Source: Streptomyces sp. A1136 (GTDB lineage Bacteria > Actinomycetota > Actinomycetes > Streptomycetales > Streptomycetaceae). Taken from it: 64,000 nt of DNA. How positions within the stretch are numbered: the stretch's first letter is position 1; every line of letters starts with the position of its first letter. The DNA is taken from positions 124,001 through 188,000 of the forward strand of contig NZ_SSBJ01000004.1 in assembly GCF_004795055.1 (NCBI RefSeq), given 5' to 3'. Below, piece after piece: positions 42,510 to 54,565 of this stretch. The position numbers and the translations under genes were made by a program. The notes beneath the pieces are model-generated. The model made no database searches. It was not told the DNA's origin and saw only the letters and a program-made list of their open reading frames with translations.

Positions 42510-43703
42510 TCAGCGGTCCTTGAGGAGTGCGCAGGCGAAGTCTTCCTCGACGGTACGGAGTCGGGCGAGCAGGGCGGGCTTGTTGCTCTTGTTGGTCTGG
42601 GTGTTGATGGAGAAGGTGAGGGATCGGGTGCCGTCCGGGGTGGTGGCGGCGAGCTGGGTGTACCCGGGGAAGTTGCCGGTGTGGCCGTAGAGGACGCCGC
42701 AGCGGGTGGTGTACTGGTAGATCGCGAGCCCGGCGGCGTTGGTGCCGGGGCCCGCCGGTTCCGAGGAGTCGCCCGGGCGGAAGGTGAGTTGTTCCTCGCG
42801 GGTCTTCTCCGACAGCAGGGTGGGACCCCCGTAGGCGCGCATGAAGGCGCCCAGTTCCCTCGGGGTGGAGACGATGCCGCCGGAGGCCCAGACCCCGGAC
42901 GCGCTCACGGCCTCGCTGACGTCCTGAGGTTCGGCCGGCGGGGTGATGTCGTAGCCGTGCAGGTACGGGCGGGGGAGCCGGTAGCCCAGGGGCAGGCTGG
43001 TCTGCCGCAGCCCGAGGGGGCGGTAAACGAGTTCCTTGAGGAGGTCCTCGTAGCGGCGGCCGGTGGCGGCCTCGGCCATGAGCGCGACGGCGATGTTGTC
43101 GGAGTTGGAGTACTCGTACAGGGTGCCCGGGCGGAACAGCAGCGGCTCGTCCGCGACGAAGCCGAGGAGGGCTCGCGGGTCGAACAGGTGGCGGGGATCG
43201 GACTGGAGGATCGCCAGGAACTCGGGGTCGCCCGAGTAGTCGGGCAGGCCGCTGGTGTGCTGGAGGAGTTGGCGCAAGGTCACCGCGTGCCAGGCTGCCG
43301 GTTGGCCGGGCAGCCGCTCGCCGATGGTGTCGTCGAGGGAGAGGACCTTCTCGTCGACGAGCCGAAGGGCCACGGCACCGCTGAACGCCTTCGCGATGCT
43401 GGCGATGCGCATGTGATCGTCGGGGTCCGGCCGCCGTCCCGTGGCGATGTCCCCGACACCGGCGGTGTACACCTGGGTCCGGCCGCCCCGGGTGAGCAGG
43501 GCGATCGCCCCGGGCGGCCCGTCGTCCTGGGCGACGAGCCGTTCGAGCCGCTGCTGGAGGCGCTTGTCGTGGTCCGGGTGCCCTCCTGCGGCACCCTCGC
43601 CCGCGCCGGCCGCCTGCGCGGGCGGGAGGAGCGCGCCGAGCGCGGCGGCGGTGAGAGCGGCGGCGGACAGGCCGGTGCGGAAACGGCGTACACGGCTGGG
43701 CAC
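42510..43703 (-). CDS. secreted serine hydrolase (class C beta-lactamase / D-Ala-D-Ala carboxypeptidase fold)
   Basis: 397 residues. Signal peptide (GLSAAALTAAALGALLPPAQAAG). S102-x-x-K105 in IASIAKAFS, the YxN in YEYSNSDN and HTG in YGHTGNFPGY give the penicillin-binding triad. GTG at 43703 after GGGAGA. Like other Streptomyces secreted members it is probably a DD-peptidase or esterase rather than a resistance enzyme. Confidence 0.9.
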   Translation of the reverse strand: MPSRVRRFRTGLSAAALTAAALGALLPPAQAAGAGEGAAGGHPDHDKRLQQRLERLVAQDDGPPGAIALLTRGGRTQVYTAGVGDIATGRRPDPDDHMRIASIAKAFSGAVALRLVDEKVLSLDDTIGERLPGQPAAWHAVTLRQLLQHTSGLPDYSGDPEFLAILQSDPRHLFDPRALLGFVADEPLLFRPGTLYEYSNSDNIAVALMAEAATGRRYEDLLKELVYRPLGLRQTSLPLGYRLPRPYLHGYDITPPAEPQDVSEAVSASGVWASGGIVSTPRELGAFMRAYGGPTLLSEKTREEQLTFRPGDSSEPAGPGTNAAGLAIYQYTTRCGVLYGHTGNFPGYTQLAATTPDGTRSLTFSINTQTNKSNKPALLARLRTVEEDFACALLKDR

Positions 43704-43975
43704 GGGTGTCTCCCGGTGTGGGGGCGGGGTCGGCCGGCGGCCGGTGCGGGCTGCCGGTACCGCCTGCTTAGCAGCGGCGCGTGCGTTCCGGTTCCGCGGC
43801 GCACGGCGCCGGGTCCGGTCGGCGGACACGCAGGTCCCCCGTGCCGGGCGTGTCATACACCGGTGCGTACGTGCGGCGACGACGGTCGTCCGGAGCCGCC
43901 CGTACCGGGACGGCCCCGCCGTGACGACGACCGGCCGTCGTTCACTAAGGTCGTCATGCCCGGAAAGGGGTGGAC

Positions 43976-44305
43976 ATGGCATTGGTGAAAAAGGGAGCGC
44001 GGCTGATCACTGTCGACGGCACCACCTACCGATGGCGCCTGCGTGGCCGGCCCACCTATGACCGGGGCCTGGTCCGGTCACCTCTCGCATACGCGGTCGA
44101 GCACGCCGACTCTCCCGGCACCACACTGGTGATCACTACTGACCAGCCGCATCCGGGCAACTGGTTGGGAGCCCGAGGAGGCCCGGTCCTGCCGACCCAG
44201 GTCGCCGACGGGATCCGTACTGCCCTCACCAACGGCTGGACCCCACGAGCCGCAGGCTCACCGTTTCACCTCGACCAGTCGGACGGATTCGTCTCGTCGC
44301 CCTGA
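43976..44305 (+). CDS. hypothetical protein (109 aa)
   Basis: Small, probably cytoplasmic beta-rich protein: ALVKKGARLITVDGTTYRWRLRGRPTYDRGL, GTTLVITTDQPHPGNW, ADGIRTALTNGWTP. ATG at 43976 with GGAAAGGGG. The pattern recurs in Streptomyces genomes but has no assigned function. Confidence 0.75.
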   Translation: MALVKKGARLITVDGTTYRWRLRGRPTYDRGLVRSPLAYAVEHADSPGTTLVITTDQPHPGNWLGARGGPVLPTQVADGIRTALTNGWTPRAAGSPFHLDQSDGFVSSP

Positions 44306-44329
44306 ACCGCCCACCACACCCGGACTCAC

Positions 44330-44880
44330 CCGACCCGGCCATCGGTGACGGCCGAGGGACGTCCGAGCGGCCGACTGCGGGGACCGTTCGTCTCGATGGG
44401 GTTGGAGGGGGTCCACCCCTCTTCCTCGGGGATGGTCGTCCACGGCCTTGGCGTCGGCGAGCCGGCCGGCGCGGACGTGAAGGTTGTCGAAGTCCTGGGC
44501 CCCTTGGCCCAGCGGGGTGTAGTAGGCGAGACAGCGGGGTGTCCGCGCCCTGAGGACCGTGCTCGGTGAGGATCTCGACAGGCCGGTTCCGGTCGGCACG
44601 GTCCAGGCTGACCTCGGACGGACCGGTGAAGCCGACCGGCCGGCGCTGTTGCCGTTCAGGAAGGCGCGCAGGCTGTCGACGTACGGCATGTCGAAGTGTC
44701 CGAGTTCGTGTCCGTACATGGGGTGGAGCACCCAGGCCGCGTCGGGCAGCGCCGGCGGCATGAACCCGGTGAGTCCGTCGTCGTCGGCCGGTTCCCGCAG
44801 CCAGCCGGTCTCCGCGGACGCGGCCAGGGGCCGGCGGGCGGTCGCCAGGGCCGCGGGGTCTCGTACATCGGCTCAGAGTA
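44330..44880 (-). pseudogene. decayed hypothetical gene, several frameshifts
   Basis: Coding-like segments follow each other leftward in different frames: ALATARRPLAASAETGWL and PADDDGLTGFMPPALPDAAWVLHPMYGHELGH, then VGFTGPSEVSLDRADRNRPVEILTEHGPQ, then AYYTPLGQGAQDFDNLHVRAGRLADAKAVDD. An ATG at about 44872 (YETP) is out of frame with the first. At least two indels separate them. The family is not recognised. Confidence 0.55.
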
Positions 44881-45452
44881 GGTGCGCCGGGTCCCGAGCC
44901 GCTCGGATTGATCGCGCCCGTGGGTGGAGCTACCGGCGGCTGCCGTCGTCGAGCGCTCCCGGGTGACGTCGCGAAGCACCCGGACGCATTGCCGTACGCG
45001 CACGAGGTCGGCGTCCCCCGTCGCCGCGGCGATGGTCTCGCAGGGGAGCCGGAGAGGACGAACACGGGACCGGTGACGCCGGCGGGCTTCTTCGAAGGTG
45101 CCGTCCGTCAGAACGGATTCGAGCCGGGCTCTGCCCGAAAAATGTGCGGTACGCCACCAACGACACACGCCGTCAGCTCCGTCCGGGGACGGCCCAACTC
45201 CCCGGGCAACTGCCGTCCCCTACAGGGCCGGGATGGTGGCCGGGTGGCCAGGAAACCACCCCGATGTGTCCGCTGAGCGAACATCAAACGCCGAATTCAG
45301 GACTCGCTGCGGCTGATTCATGACGCGCTCCTGACAAAGATCGAGATCGCTGGCACTCTCTCCCCATCCCCAGCACGAACAGCTCCGCACGCTCTGCCCG
45401 GCCGGCTTGATTCCAGCCGTCCGGTAACCCCCCACACGCAGAAGGAGTCCGC
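44881..45452. other. region upstream of the metallopeptidase gene
   Basis: About 570 bases. The leftward frame from ~45168 to ~44940 has fair codon bias (RLESVLTDGTFEEARRRH, TIAAATGDADLVRV) and may be a further remnant, but it cannot be assigned. The final ~150 bases should hold the peptidase promoter. Confidence 0.35.
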
Positions 45453-47495
45453 GTGAAGTCCACGCCTCGTCGTCATGCAACCGCCACCGCCACCCTGCTC
45501 ACCGCAGCCGCCCTGCTCACCGTGGGCGTCCAGGCGGGCAGCGCCAGCGCCCAGCCCGAGGGGACCGCGAACGCCGCCGCCCCCAAGGGCCAGCCGGTAC
45601 GCAACCCGGGCGCGCTGCCCGCACAACTCTCGCCGTCGCAGCGCGCCGAGCTCATAGCCAAGGCCCAGAGCACCGCGGCCGCCACGGCCAAGGAGCTCGG
45701 CCTCGGCTCCCAGGAGAAGCTCCTCGTCCACGATGTGGTCAAGGACCAGGACGGTACCACCCACACCCGGTACGAGCGCACCTACGAGGGACTCCCGGTC
45801 CTCGGCGGCGACTTGGTCGTCAGCCGTACGGCGGCCAACACGACCCAGAGCGTGTCCAAGGCGTCCCCCGCGCAGTTGCAGGGAATCTCCACCACCGCCC
45901 CGGCCGACGCTCCGGCTGCCGCCTCCACGCAGGCCCTCGACGCCGCGAAGGCCGTGGGCTCCAAGGCCGCCAAGGCGGACATCGCGCCCCGCAAGGTCGT
46001 GTGGATGGCCAACGGCGTGCCGACCCTCGCCTACGAGACCGTCGTCGGCGGTCTCCAGGACGATGGCACCCCGAACCAGCTCCACGTCATCACCGATGCC
46101 AAGACGGGCGCGAAGCTCCACCAGTGGCAGGGCATCGAGACCGGTGTCGGCAACACCCACTACAGCGGTCAGGTCACCCTGGGCACCTCGCAGTCCGGTT
46201 CCAGCTTCACGCTGAACGACGCGGGCCGCGGCGGCCACAAGACGTACAACCTGAACCACGGGACCTCCGGCACGGGTTCGCTCTTCACCCAGTCCACCGA
46301 CACCTGGGGCAACGGCGCCAACTCCAACGCCGCCACCGCGGGCGCCGACGCCGCCTACGGCGCCGGGGTCACCTGGGACTTCTACAAGAACGTCCTCGGC
46401 CGCTCGGGCATCCGCGGCGACGGTGTCGCCGCCTACTCCCGCGTCCACTACGGAAACGCCTACGTCAACGCGTTCTGGGACGACAGCTGCTTCTGCATGA
46501 CGTACGGTGACGGAACGGCCAACAACGACCCGCTGACCTCGCTGGACGTCGCCGGTCACGAGATGACGCACGGCGTCACCGCCGCCACCGCGGGCCTCAA
46601 CTACAGCGGCGAGTCGGGCGGCCTGAACGAGGCGACCTCCGACATCATGGGCACCTCGGTCGAGTTCTACGCCAACAACCCCAGCGCGCCGGGCAACTAC
46701 CTCATCGGCGAGCAGATCAACATCAACGGCGACGGCACCCCGCTGCGCTACATGGACAAGCCGAGCAAGGACGGCGGGTCCGCGGACAGCTGGTACTCCG
46801 GCGTCGGCAATCTCGACGTCCACTACTCCTCGGGCCCGGCGAACCACTGGTTCTACCTGGCCTCCGAGGGCTCCGGCGCCAAGACGGTCAACGGCGTCAG
46901 CTACAACTCGCCGACCTCCGACGGCCTGCCCGTCACCGGCATCGGCCGGGACAAGGCCCAGCTCATCTGGTACAAGGCGCTCACCAGCAAGTTCAACTCC
47001 AGCACCGACTACAAGGGCGCCCGCGACGGCACCATCGCCGCGGCCACCGAGCTGTACGGGGCGGGCAGCGCCGAGGTCACCAACGTCACCAACGCCTGGG
47101 CCGCCGTGAACGTGGGCACCCGCTCGAACGGCGGCACCCCCACCCCGGGGAACGTCTTCGAGAGCACCACCCGCGTGGCCATCCCGGACTCCCCGGGCCC
47201 GGCGGTCACCTCGTCGGTGAACGTCACCGGCATCAGCGGCAACGCGCCGAGCACCCTCAAGGTCGGCGTGAAGATCACCCACACCTACATCGGTGACCTC
47301 CAGATCGACCTCGTGGCCCCCAACGGGACCTCGTACCGTCTGCAGAGCTCCTCTTCGGACTCCACGGCGAACCTGGACAAGACGTACACCGTCAACGCCT
47401 CGGCCGTGGCCGCCAACGGCACCTGGAAGCTGAAGGTCCAGGACAAGGGCGCCGCCGATGTCGGCACCATCACGGACTTCAAGCTCACCTTCTGA
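45453..47495 (+). CDS. secreted M4 (thermolysin-type) metallopeptidase with P-domain
   Basis: 680 residues. GTG start at 45453 after AAGGAG. Signal peptide (ATATLLTAAALLTVGVQAGSASA), FTP/PepSY pro-region (~40-210), then the M4 catalytic domain: H369-E370-x-x-H373 in GHEMTHG, third zinc ligand E393 in GGLNEATSD, proton-donor His in DVHYSSGPANHWF. The C-terminal ~100 residues form a proprotein-convertase P-domain (VAIPDSPGPAVTSSVNV to LKVQDKGAADVGTITDFKLTF). Extracellular neutral protease. A strong terminator follows. Confidence 0.94.
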   Translation: MKSTPRRHATATATLLTAAALLTVGVQAGSASAQPEGTANAAAPKGQPVRNPGALPAQLSPSQRAELIAKAQSTAAATAKELGLGSQEKLLVHDVVKDQDGTTHTRYERTYEGLPVLGGDLVVSRTAANTTQSVSKASPAQLQGISTTAPADAPAAASTQALDAAKAVGSKAAKADIAPRKVVWMANGVPTLAYETVVGGLQDDGTPNQLHVITDAKTGAKLHQWQGIETGVGNTHYSGQVTLGTSQSGSSFTLNDAGRGGHKTYNLNHGTSGTGSLFTQSTDTWGNGANSNAATAGADAAYGAGVTWDFYKNVLGRSGIRGDGVAAYSRVHYGNAYVNAFWDDSCFCMTYGDGTANNDPLTSLDVAGHEMTHGVTAATAGLNYSGESGGLNEATSDIMGTSVEFYANNPSAPGNYLIGEQININGDGTPLRYMDKPSKDGGSADSWYSGVGNLDVHYSSGPANHWFYLASEGSGAKTVNGVSYNSPTSDGLPVTGIGRDKAQLIWYKALTSKFNSSTDYKGARDGTIAAATELYGAGSAEVTNVTNAWAAVNVGTRSNGGTPTPGNVFESTTRVAIPDSPGPAVTSSVNVTGISGNAPSTLKVGVKITHTYIGDLQIDLVAPNGTSYRLQSSSSDSTANLDKTYTVNASAVAANGTWKLKVQDKGAADVGTITDFKLTF

Positions 47496-47524
47496 ACAAC
47501 CGATCACGCATGACCGCATGACCT

Positions 47525-47561
47525 GAAGGTGCCCGGAGCCTCCACGGCTCCGGGCACCTTC
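47525..47561 (+). terminator. rho-independent terminator of the M4 peptidase gene
   Basis: 16-bp perfect stem GAAGGTGCCCGGAGCC / GGCTCCGGGCACCTTC with a 5-nt loop, followed by GTTT, 30 bp after the stop codon. Confidence 0.92.
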
Positions 47562-47658
47562 GTTTCCCCAGGCGACGGCGGGCGCGTCCCGGGCGACGTC
47601 GCGCGGATGGAGCCGATGCCGGCTCAGGCGGTGAAGTGTGGGCAGGGGCCCGGTCGCT

Positions 47659-48332
47659 ATGCTGCCGCGATGGCCGCGGCTCCCGTGCGGGTCACGAGCC
47701 TGGCCCGACTGGCGAAGCGGCGACCCCGAGGATCTTGCCGAGAGGCTCTCCCGCCCGGTCGCGGGCATGCTCTTCGACGTTGAGCACAAAGGCTTCTGGA
47801 CCCAGACCGACATCATCCTTTACGGGAACGACCTCGCCGACTACGTACGAAACGAATTCACCGGGCGGTCGAGCAGTCTCCCGGCCCGCACGGCCGTCGG
47901 CTTCTGGTCGTACTTCGGCGGCCCTGTCGCGCAGCGCTTACGAGAGCGCCGATGTACTTTTCGACCAGGTGTTGACCGAGCTTGGCCTGGCCGATGGCCT
48001 TGCCGGAGTCCACGCCGGCATTCCCCGGGAGGCGGCCCGCTGGGAACTCGTCCGCTGGTTGCTCCGACTGATCGTGAACGGGAGTCTGGCCCCCGGGGCC
48101 GGCGGTGACGTGATCAGGTACGAGGGATGGGGTGCGTTGGCCCGGCCGCAGGCGCTCAGGCCGCTGGTCGACAAGGTCGAGGCGTACAACGCCCGGGAGG
48201 CGGTCTGTGGCGGCACACGCGAGCAGATGGCCGGAGCGATCGTCGCGGAGGCGAGACGGCTGCTCGCCGATCCCTGGCCGCCGCTCGACCGATCCGGCAC
48301 TTCTCCTGCCGGTCACATCGTGGAACAGGCGG

Positions 48333-48355
<23 letters not shown>
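47659..48355 (+). pseudogene. hypothetical protein gene with one frameshift
   Basis: The first part reads WPDWRSGDPEDLAERLSRPVAGMLFDVEHKGFWTQTDIILYGNDLADYVRNEF to WSYFGG. Near 47925 coding continues in the neighbouring frame with SAYESADVLFDQVLTELGLADGLAG, WELVRWLLRLIVNG and REQMAGAIVAEARRLLADPWPPLD, ending at 48355. Either a one-base indel inactivates it or the sequence has an error there. Soluble, family unknown. Its 3' end overlaps the SpoIIE-type gene by 23 nt. Confidence 0.6.
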
Positions 48356-50882
<2,527 letters not shown>

Positions 50883-51069
50883 CACTCCGCCCCATTCGGT
50901 GCCCTGCTGGTTCGGGTAGGGCCTCATTCTCCCGCTTCGATCCCATCATCCGCCTCGATGCAGGCCCCGCACCGTCACCACCACGCGTGTCGGCCGAGAC
51001 GGCGCTGTGCCGGCCGCTGCCGTAGCCCCCGCCGTCCCGGCGCGCGGGGCTGTGGGTGTACGGGCGCCG

Positions 51070-51666
51070 TCAGGCGGACTGCGCTCGCCGTAGTCCTCGC
51101 AGGAGCAATTCGATCAGCCGGCGGGGGTCGTAGCGGGGGTCGCCGTCGCGTCCGACGCAGAGGTTGCCGATGCCGCGCAGCAGTTCGTAGGGCTGCGTGT
51201 CGGTTCCGATCTCGCCGGCTTCGGCCGCGGCATCCAGGAGTTGCGCACAGACGGGCATCAAGCGGTCGACGAAGTAGGTGTGCAGCGCTTCGAAGCCGCT
51301 GTTGTCCGACTGCAGCGCGTTGGCGAGCCCGTGCTTGGTGACCAGGAAGTCGACGAAGAGGTCGATCCACTGGCGCAGCGCTGCGAACGGCGAGCCGGCG
51401 TCGGCCAGCAGGGTGGGGCCGGCTTCCGCGCACGCCTCGACCTGGTGGCGGTAGACGGCGACGACGAGGTCAGCCCTCGTGGGGAAGTGGCGGTAGATCG
51501 TCGCCACTCCGACGCCCGCTCGCGCCGCAATCTCACGGATCGGTGCGTCGACGCCCGAGGTGACGAACACCTCGGCGGCCGCCGCGAGCAGTGTCTGCTG
51601 ATTGCGCACCGCGTCGGCCCTCTTGCTTCGGGCCGGCACCTTCCCGGACTGGCCTGCAGAGGTCAC
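51070..51666 (-). CDS. TetR family regulator
   Basis: 198 residues. HTH IREIAARAGVGVATIYRHFPTRADLVVAVYRHQ near the N-terminus and a C-terminal helical domain (LIELLLRGLRRA). Start GTG 51666 is placed 7 bases after AGGAG; GTGs at 51669 and 51681 are alternatives, the last containing the ribosome site. Divergent from an alpha/beta hydrolase; two GGAAC-N3-GTTCC dyads lie between. Confidence 0.88.
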   Translation of the reverse strand: MTSAGQSGKVPARSKRADAVRNQQTLLAAAAEVFVTSGVDAPIREIAARAGVGVATIYRHFPTRADLVVAVYRHQVEACAEAGPTLLADAGSPFAALRQWIDLFVDFLVTKHGLANALQSDNSGFEALHTYFVDRLMPVCAQLLDAAAEAGEIGTDTQPYELLRGIGNLCVGRDGDPRYDPRRLIELLLRGLRRAQSA

Positions 51667-51706
51667 CACGCTTCTCCTCACGACGATCGGCGATCACCAT
51701 TGACTA

Positions 51707-51749
51707 TACGGAACGGCGTTCCGTACAGTAAGCGGAACAATGTTCCGCT
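51707..51749. promoter_or_regulatory. two TetR operators
   Basis: TACGGAAC-GGC-GTTCCGTA (51707-51725) and AGCGGAAC-AAT-GTTCCGCT (51731-51749). Both are exact 8-bp-arm dyads, 24 bp centre to centre, between the TetR and hydrolase genes. Confidence 0.82.
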
Positions 51750-51862
51750 TCGCCTGCCGAATCGAGTCTCATCGAGTCGAGTCGAAGCCGGACGCTCCCG
51801 TTACGCCTCCGCCGCTGCCCCACGATCGGCGGCCGGGGCCCATTGAGGGGAAATACGCGTTT

Positions 51863-52822
51863 ATGAGTGCATCCATCTCCGCAGCCGACACCTTCACTTC
51901 GCCCGCGCCCGTTCTCTCGTTCAGCCCAGTGGTGCTGACCGTCCCCGGACGCCTCGTGGACCTTCAGGTACGCGTCTCCATACCCGCGACCGGAACCGAC
52001 CTCCCTGTCATCCTCCTCTCCCACGGGCACGGCCCCTCGAACAACCTGTCCTCGCTCAACGGCTACGCACCGCTCGCGAACTTCTGGGCCGCGCACGGTT
52101 TCGTCGTCATCCAGCCCACCCACCTCAGCTCCCGGACGCTGAGCCACCTGCACAGCGCCATTCCCGGATCTGCTCTGTCGTGGCGCTCACGCGCCGAGGA
52201 CATGAAGAACATCCTCGACCGACTCGACGTCATCGAGCGCGTCGTGCCACAGCTCGCCGGCCGAATGGACCACGACAAGGTCGCCGTCGCCGGACACTCC
52301 TTCGGCGGCCACACCGCCGCCCTCCTGCTCGGCGCCCGTCTCACGGACCCGGACGACGGAAAGGAAGTCGACCTCATCGAGCCGCGGATCAAGGCGGGTG
52401 TGCTGCTGGCCGCACCCGGCCGGGGCGATGTCCTGAAGGAGTCGTCGGCCGCGAGCATGCCGTTCCTCCTGACCACGGACTTCTCCACCATGACCACACC
52501 CGCCCTCGTCGTCGTCGGCGACAGGGACGACCCCCGGCACTTCACCGACACGGGGCCCGACTGGCATGCCGACCCCTACACCCTCGCCCCCGCCCCCAAG
52601 ACCCTGCTCACCCTGTTCGGGGCGGAGCACGGACTCGGTGGAATATCCGGGTACGACGCCGCCGAAACCACGGACGAGGACCCGGACCGGGTGGCCGCCC
52701 TCCGGCGGCTCACGTGGGCTTACCTCCGCACCGAGCTCTACCCCGGAGAACCCGCTTGGCCGACCGAGCGTGAAGCACTCGTAAGCGCCCCCGGAGCCAT
52801 CGGGCGGGTCGAAGCCAAGTAG
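51863..52822 (+). CDS. alpha/beta hydrolase (chlorophyllase/PAF-acetylhydrolase-like)
   Basis: 319 residues. ATG at 51863 after GAGGGGAAAT, ~115 bp downstream of the TetR dyads. Nucleophile motif AGHSFGGHTAALLLGAR, oxyanion region LLSHGHGPSNN, Asp in VVVGDRDDPRHF, His in FGAEHGLGGISGYD. No export signal. Likely induced when the divergent TetR repressor binds its ligand. Confidence 0.87.
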   Translation: MSASISAADTFTSPAPVLSFSPVVLTVPGRLVDLQVRVSIPATGTDLPVILLSHGHGPSNNLSSLNGYAPLANFWAAHGFVVIQPTHLSSRTLSHLHSAIPGSALSWRSRAEDMKNILDRLDVIERVVPQLAGRMDHDKVAVAGHSFGGHTAALLLGARLTDPDDGKEVDLIEPRIKAGVLLAAPGRGDVLKESSAASMPFLLTTDFSTMTTPALVVVGDRDDPRHFTDTGPDWHADPYTLAPAPKTLLTLFGAEHGLGGISGYDAAETTDEDPDRVAALRRLTWAYLRTELYPGEPAWPTEREALVSAPGAIGRVEAK

Positions 52823-52846
52823 AAGAGCCGGCGCCGCGTCGCGGCA

Positions 52847-52873
52847 GGGCGGCGACACGGGGCGTCGCCGCCC
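52847..52873. terminator. hairpin between convergent genes
   Basis: GGGCGGCGAC (52847-52856) pairs exactly with GTCGCCGCCC (52864-52873), 7-nt loop. It lies between the hydrolase and cupin stop codons. Confidence 0.65.
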
Positions 52874-52934
52874 GCGCCGCGGCGGAGGCCTCCGCATGAG
52901 CGGCGGCCTCACCTTGCCGTCGCCCGCCCCGCCG

Positions 52935-53450
52935 TCACGCCGACTTCTCCAGAGCGGCGCGCCAGACGGGGCTGTCGACGTAGTGGTTGTCGAAGCGCTC
53001 CGCGTTCTCGGCGATCTCCTTCGCGTCCGCTTCGCCCCGCATCACCCGGCTCAGCAGACGCAGGTAGTCGAACCGGTCCATGCCCGAGGTGAATACGAAC
53101 AGGACGTCTGCGGTCGCCCCCGGCGCGGCGGCGAAGGCGTGTGGGGTGTGCGGCGGCACCGCGAGGAAGTCGCCCTCATTCAGGATGGCGATCTCCTCTC
53201 CCACCAGAACCTGCAGGGATCCGCTGATCACGAAGAACAGCTCCGTCGCCTTGGTGTGGAAGTGGGCCGGTGCGCCCACCGCGCCTTGGGCGAAGGTGGA
53301 CCGGTAGCTGGTGAAACCCCCGGCGGCGGTGTCGTCGGGTTCACCCAGCAGTCTCATGACGCTGCTCGGGTCGGCGCAGGTCTCCGCCTCCGCGTGGCGG
53401 GTCAGGAGCGCGTGGGAGGGGGTCGGGGTCGTGTTCTTCTGCTCACTCAT
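52935..53450 (-). CDS. cupin-domain protein
   Basis: 171 residues. Cupin motif 1 is APAHFHTKATELFFVISGSLQVLVG and motif 2 is GDFLAVPPHTPHAFAA, with the His/Glu metal ligands of a small beta-barrel. The helical C-terminal extension reads MDRFDYLRLLSRVMRGEADAKE. Start ATG 53450. Similar to quercetin-dioxygenase-like cupins. Between the hydrolase and the MmyB-like regulator; the latter may co-regulate it. Confidence 0.87.
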   Translation of the reverse strand: MSEQKNTTPTPSHALLTRHAEAETCADPSSVMRLLGEPDDTAAGGFTSYRSTFAQGAVGAPAHFHTKATELFFVISGSLQVLVGEEIAILNEGDFLAVPPHTPHAFAAAPGATADVLFVFTSGMDRFDYLRLLSRVMRGEADAKEIAENAERFDNHYVDSPVWRAALEKSA

Positions 53451-53532
53451 GATCACGACGATACCTCTCAACTGGACTGCCTGACAGGCCAATTCGGCGT
53501 CGTGAAGGTGGGCCACTTGCTGACCGAAGAGA

Positions 53533-54348
53533 CTACGCCCTGCCGGGTAGTTCTTGGCTGTCGAAATAGACCACCAACGTCTGTTCCGGCTGTTCGGCCA
53601 GGTGGAAGGCGGTGTACGCGTAATCGATCGCGCCGTGGTGCGGATGCCGCAGCCGCTTCCGGCCGCTGTGTCGGGCTTGTACCTCGTACCGCGGCCACCA
53701 GTCCCGCACCTGCGGGCTGCCCTCGTGCAGCTCCTCGATCAGTCGGGTGTACCGCGGGTCGTCGCAATGGCGTGCGGCCAGCGTGCGAAGGCGGGCGAGC
53801 AGGCCGCGTGCCTCGGGTTCCCAGTCGAGCACGACTTCCCGGGCCACCGGTTCGAGGAACACCCAGCGGGCCAGGTTGCCCGACCGGTCCGCCTCGGTGA
53901 TGAGCTTCGGGAACAGCTCGTCGGCGGCCTGGTTGTAGCCGAGGACGTCGTAGTTGCCGCCGATGATGTACGCCGGGTGCGGCTGGAGCAACAGCGGGAC
54001 GGCCACCGCCTCGGTCGTCAGCGGCTCGCGCCCCTCGACTTCGGCCGCAGACGCGTGACCCGCGAGCCGGAGGAGGTGAGCGCGCTCGTGACCATCGAGC
54101 CGCAGCACTGCGGCGATGGCGTTCAGTACCTGTTCGGAGGCGCGGATCTCCCGCCCCTGTTCCAGGTACGTGTACCAGGTGGCACTGATCCCGGCCAGCA
54201 GGGCGAGTTCCTCTCGGCGAAGTCCCGGAGTCCGGCGGCGGCCGGTGCGGGGCAGGCCCACCTCGTCGGGGGTGAGGCGCTCTCTGCGGCTGCGCAGGAA
54301 CGCACTCAACTGACTGCGCCGGTCGTGCTGGTGCGGCTGCGTGGGCAT
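53533..54348 (-). CDS. MmyB-like XRE regulator
   Basis: 271 residues. XRE helix-turn-helix (SAFLRSRRERLTPDEVGLPRTGRRRTPGLRREELALLAGISATWYTYLEQGR) and a PAS-like MmyB ligand domain (LLQPHPAYIIGGNYDVLGYNQAADELFP to VVYFDSQELP). ATG at 54348 after GAGGTG. Divergent from an SDR gene, the classical arrangement for this family. Two CTGG/CCAG dyads lie in the shared region. An intact relative of the broken copy at 21814. Confidence 0.9.
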   Translation of the reverse strand: MPTQPHQHDRRSQLSAFLRSRRERLTPDEVGLPRTGRRRTPGLRREELALLAGISATWYTYLEQGREIRASEQVLNAIAAVLRLDGHERAHLLRLAGHASAAEVEGREPLTTEAVAVPLLLQPHPAYIIGGNYDVLGYNQAADELFPKLITEADRSGNLARWVFLEPVAREVVLDWEPEARGLLARLRTLAARHCDDPRYTRLIEELHEGSPQVRDWWPRYEVQARHSGRKRLRHPHHGAIDYAYTAFHLAEQPEQTLVVYFDSQELPGRA

Positions 54349-54359
54349 GATGGGCACCT

Positions 54360-54392
54360 CTGGTTCCAGGATAAGTACGGTCTGGATACCAG
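54360..54392. promoter_or_regulatory. paired CTGG-CCAG dyads, likely MmyB-regulator operator
   Basis: CTGGTTCCAG (54360-54369) and CTGGATACCAG (54382-54392) are spaced about two helical turns apart, directly upstream of the MmyB-like gene and within the promoter region it shares with the SDR gene. Confidence 0.6.
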
Positions 54393-54565
54393 GTTAAAAC
54401 CCCTGGAGACTGGCGTGCGAGCAGCAGGCCGCGGCACCGCCGACGGCCTCACACGGTGTCATCGGCACTCGGCTGCCCCATGCGCGACAGCTCCCGGAGG
54501 CCGCACCGGAAACTGCTGCCGCCCGGCGGTTCGGCCCCGGTGACACGGAAGGAAAGGGCGAGTTC

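Noticed and set aside
45318..47816. 832-codon leftward open frame across the M4 metallopeptidase gene
   Set aside because: Gly/Val/Arg-rich antisense frame; the rightward M4 gene has catalytic motifs, a signal peptide, a ribosome site and a terminator.
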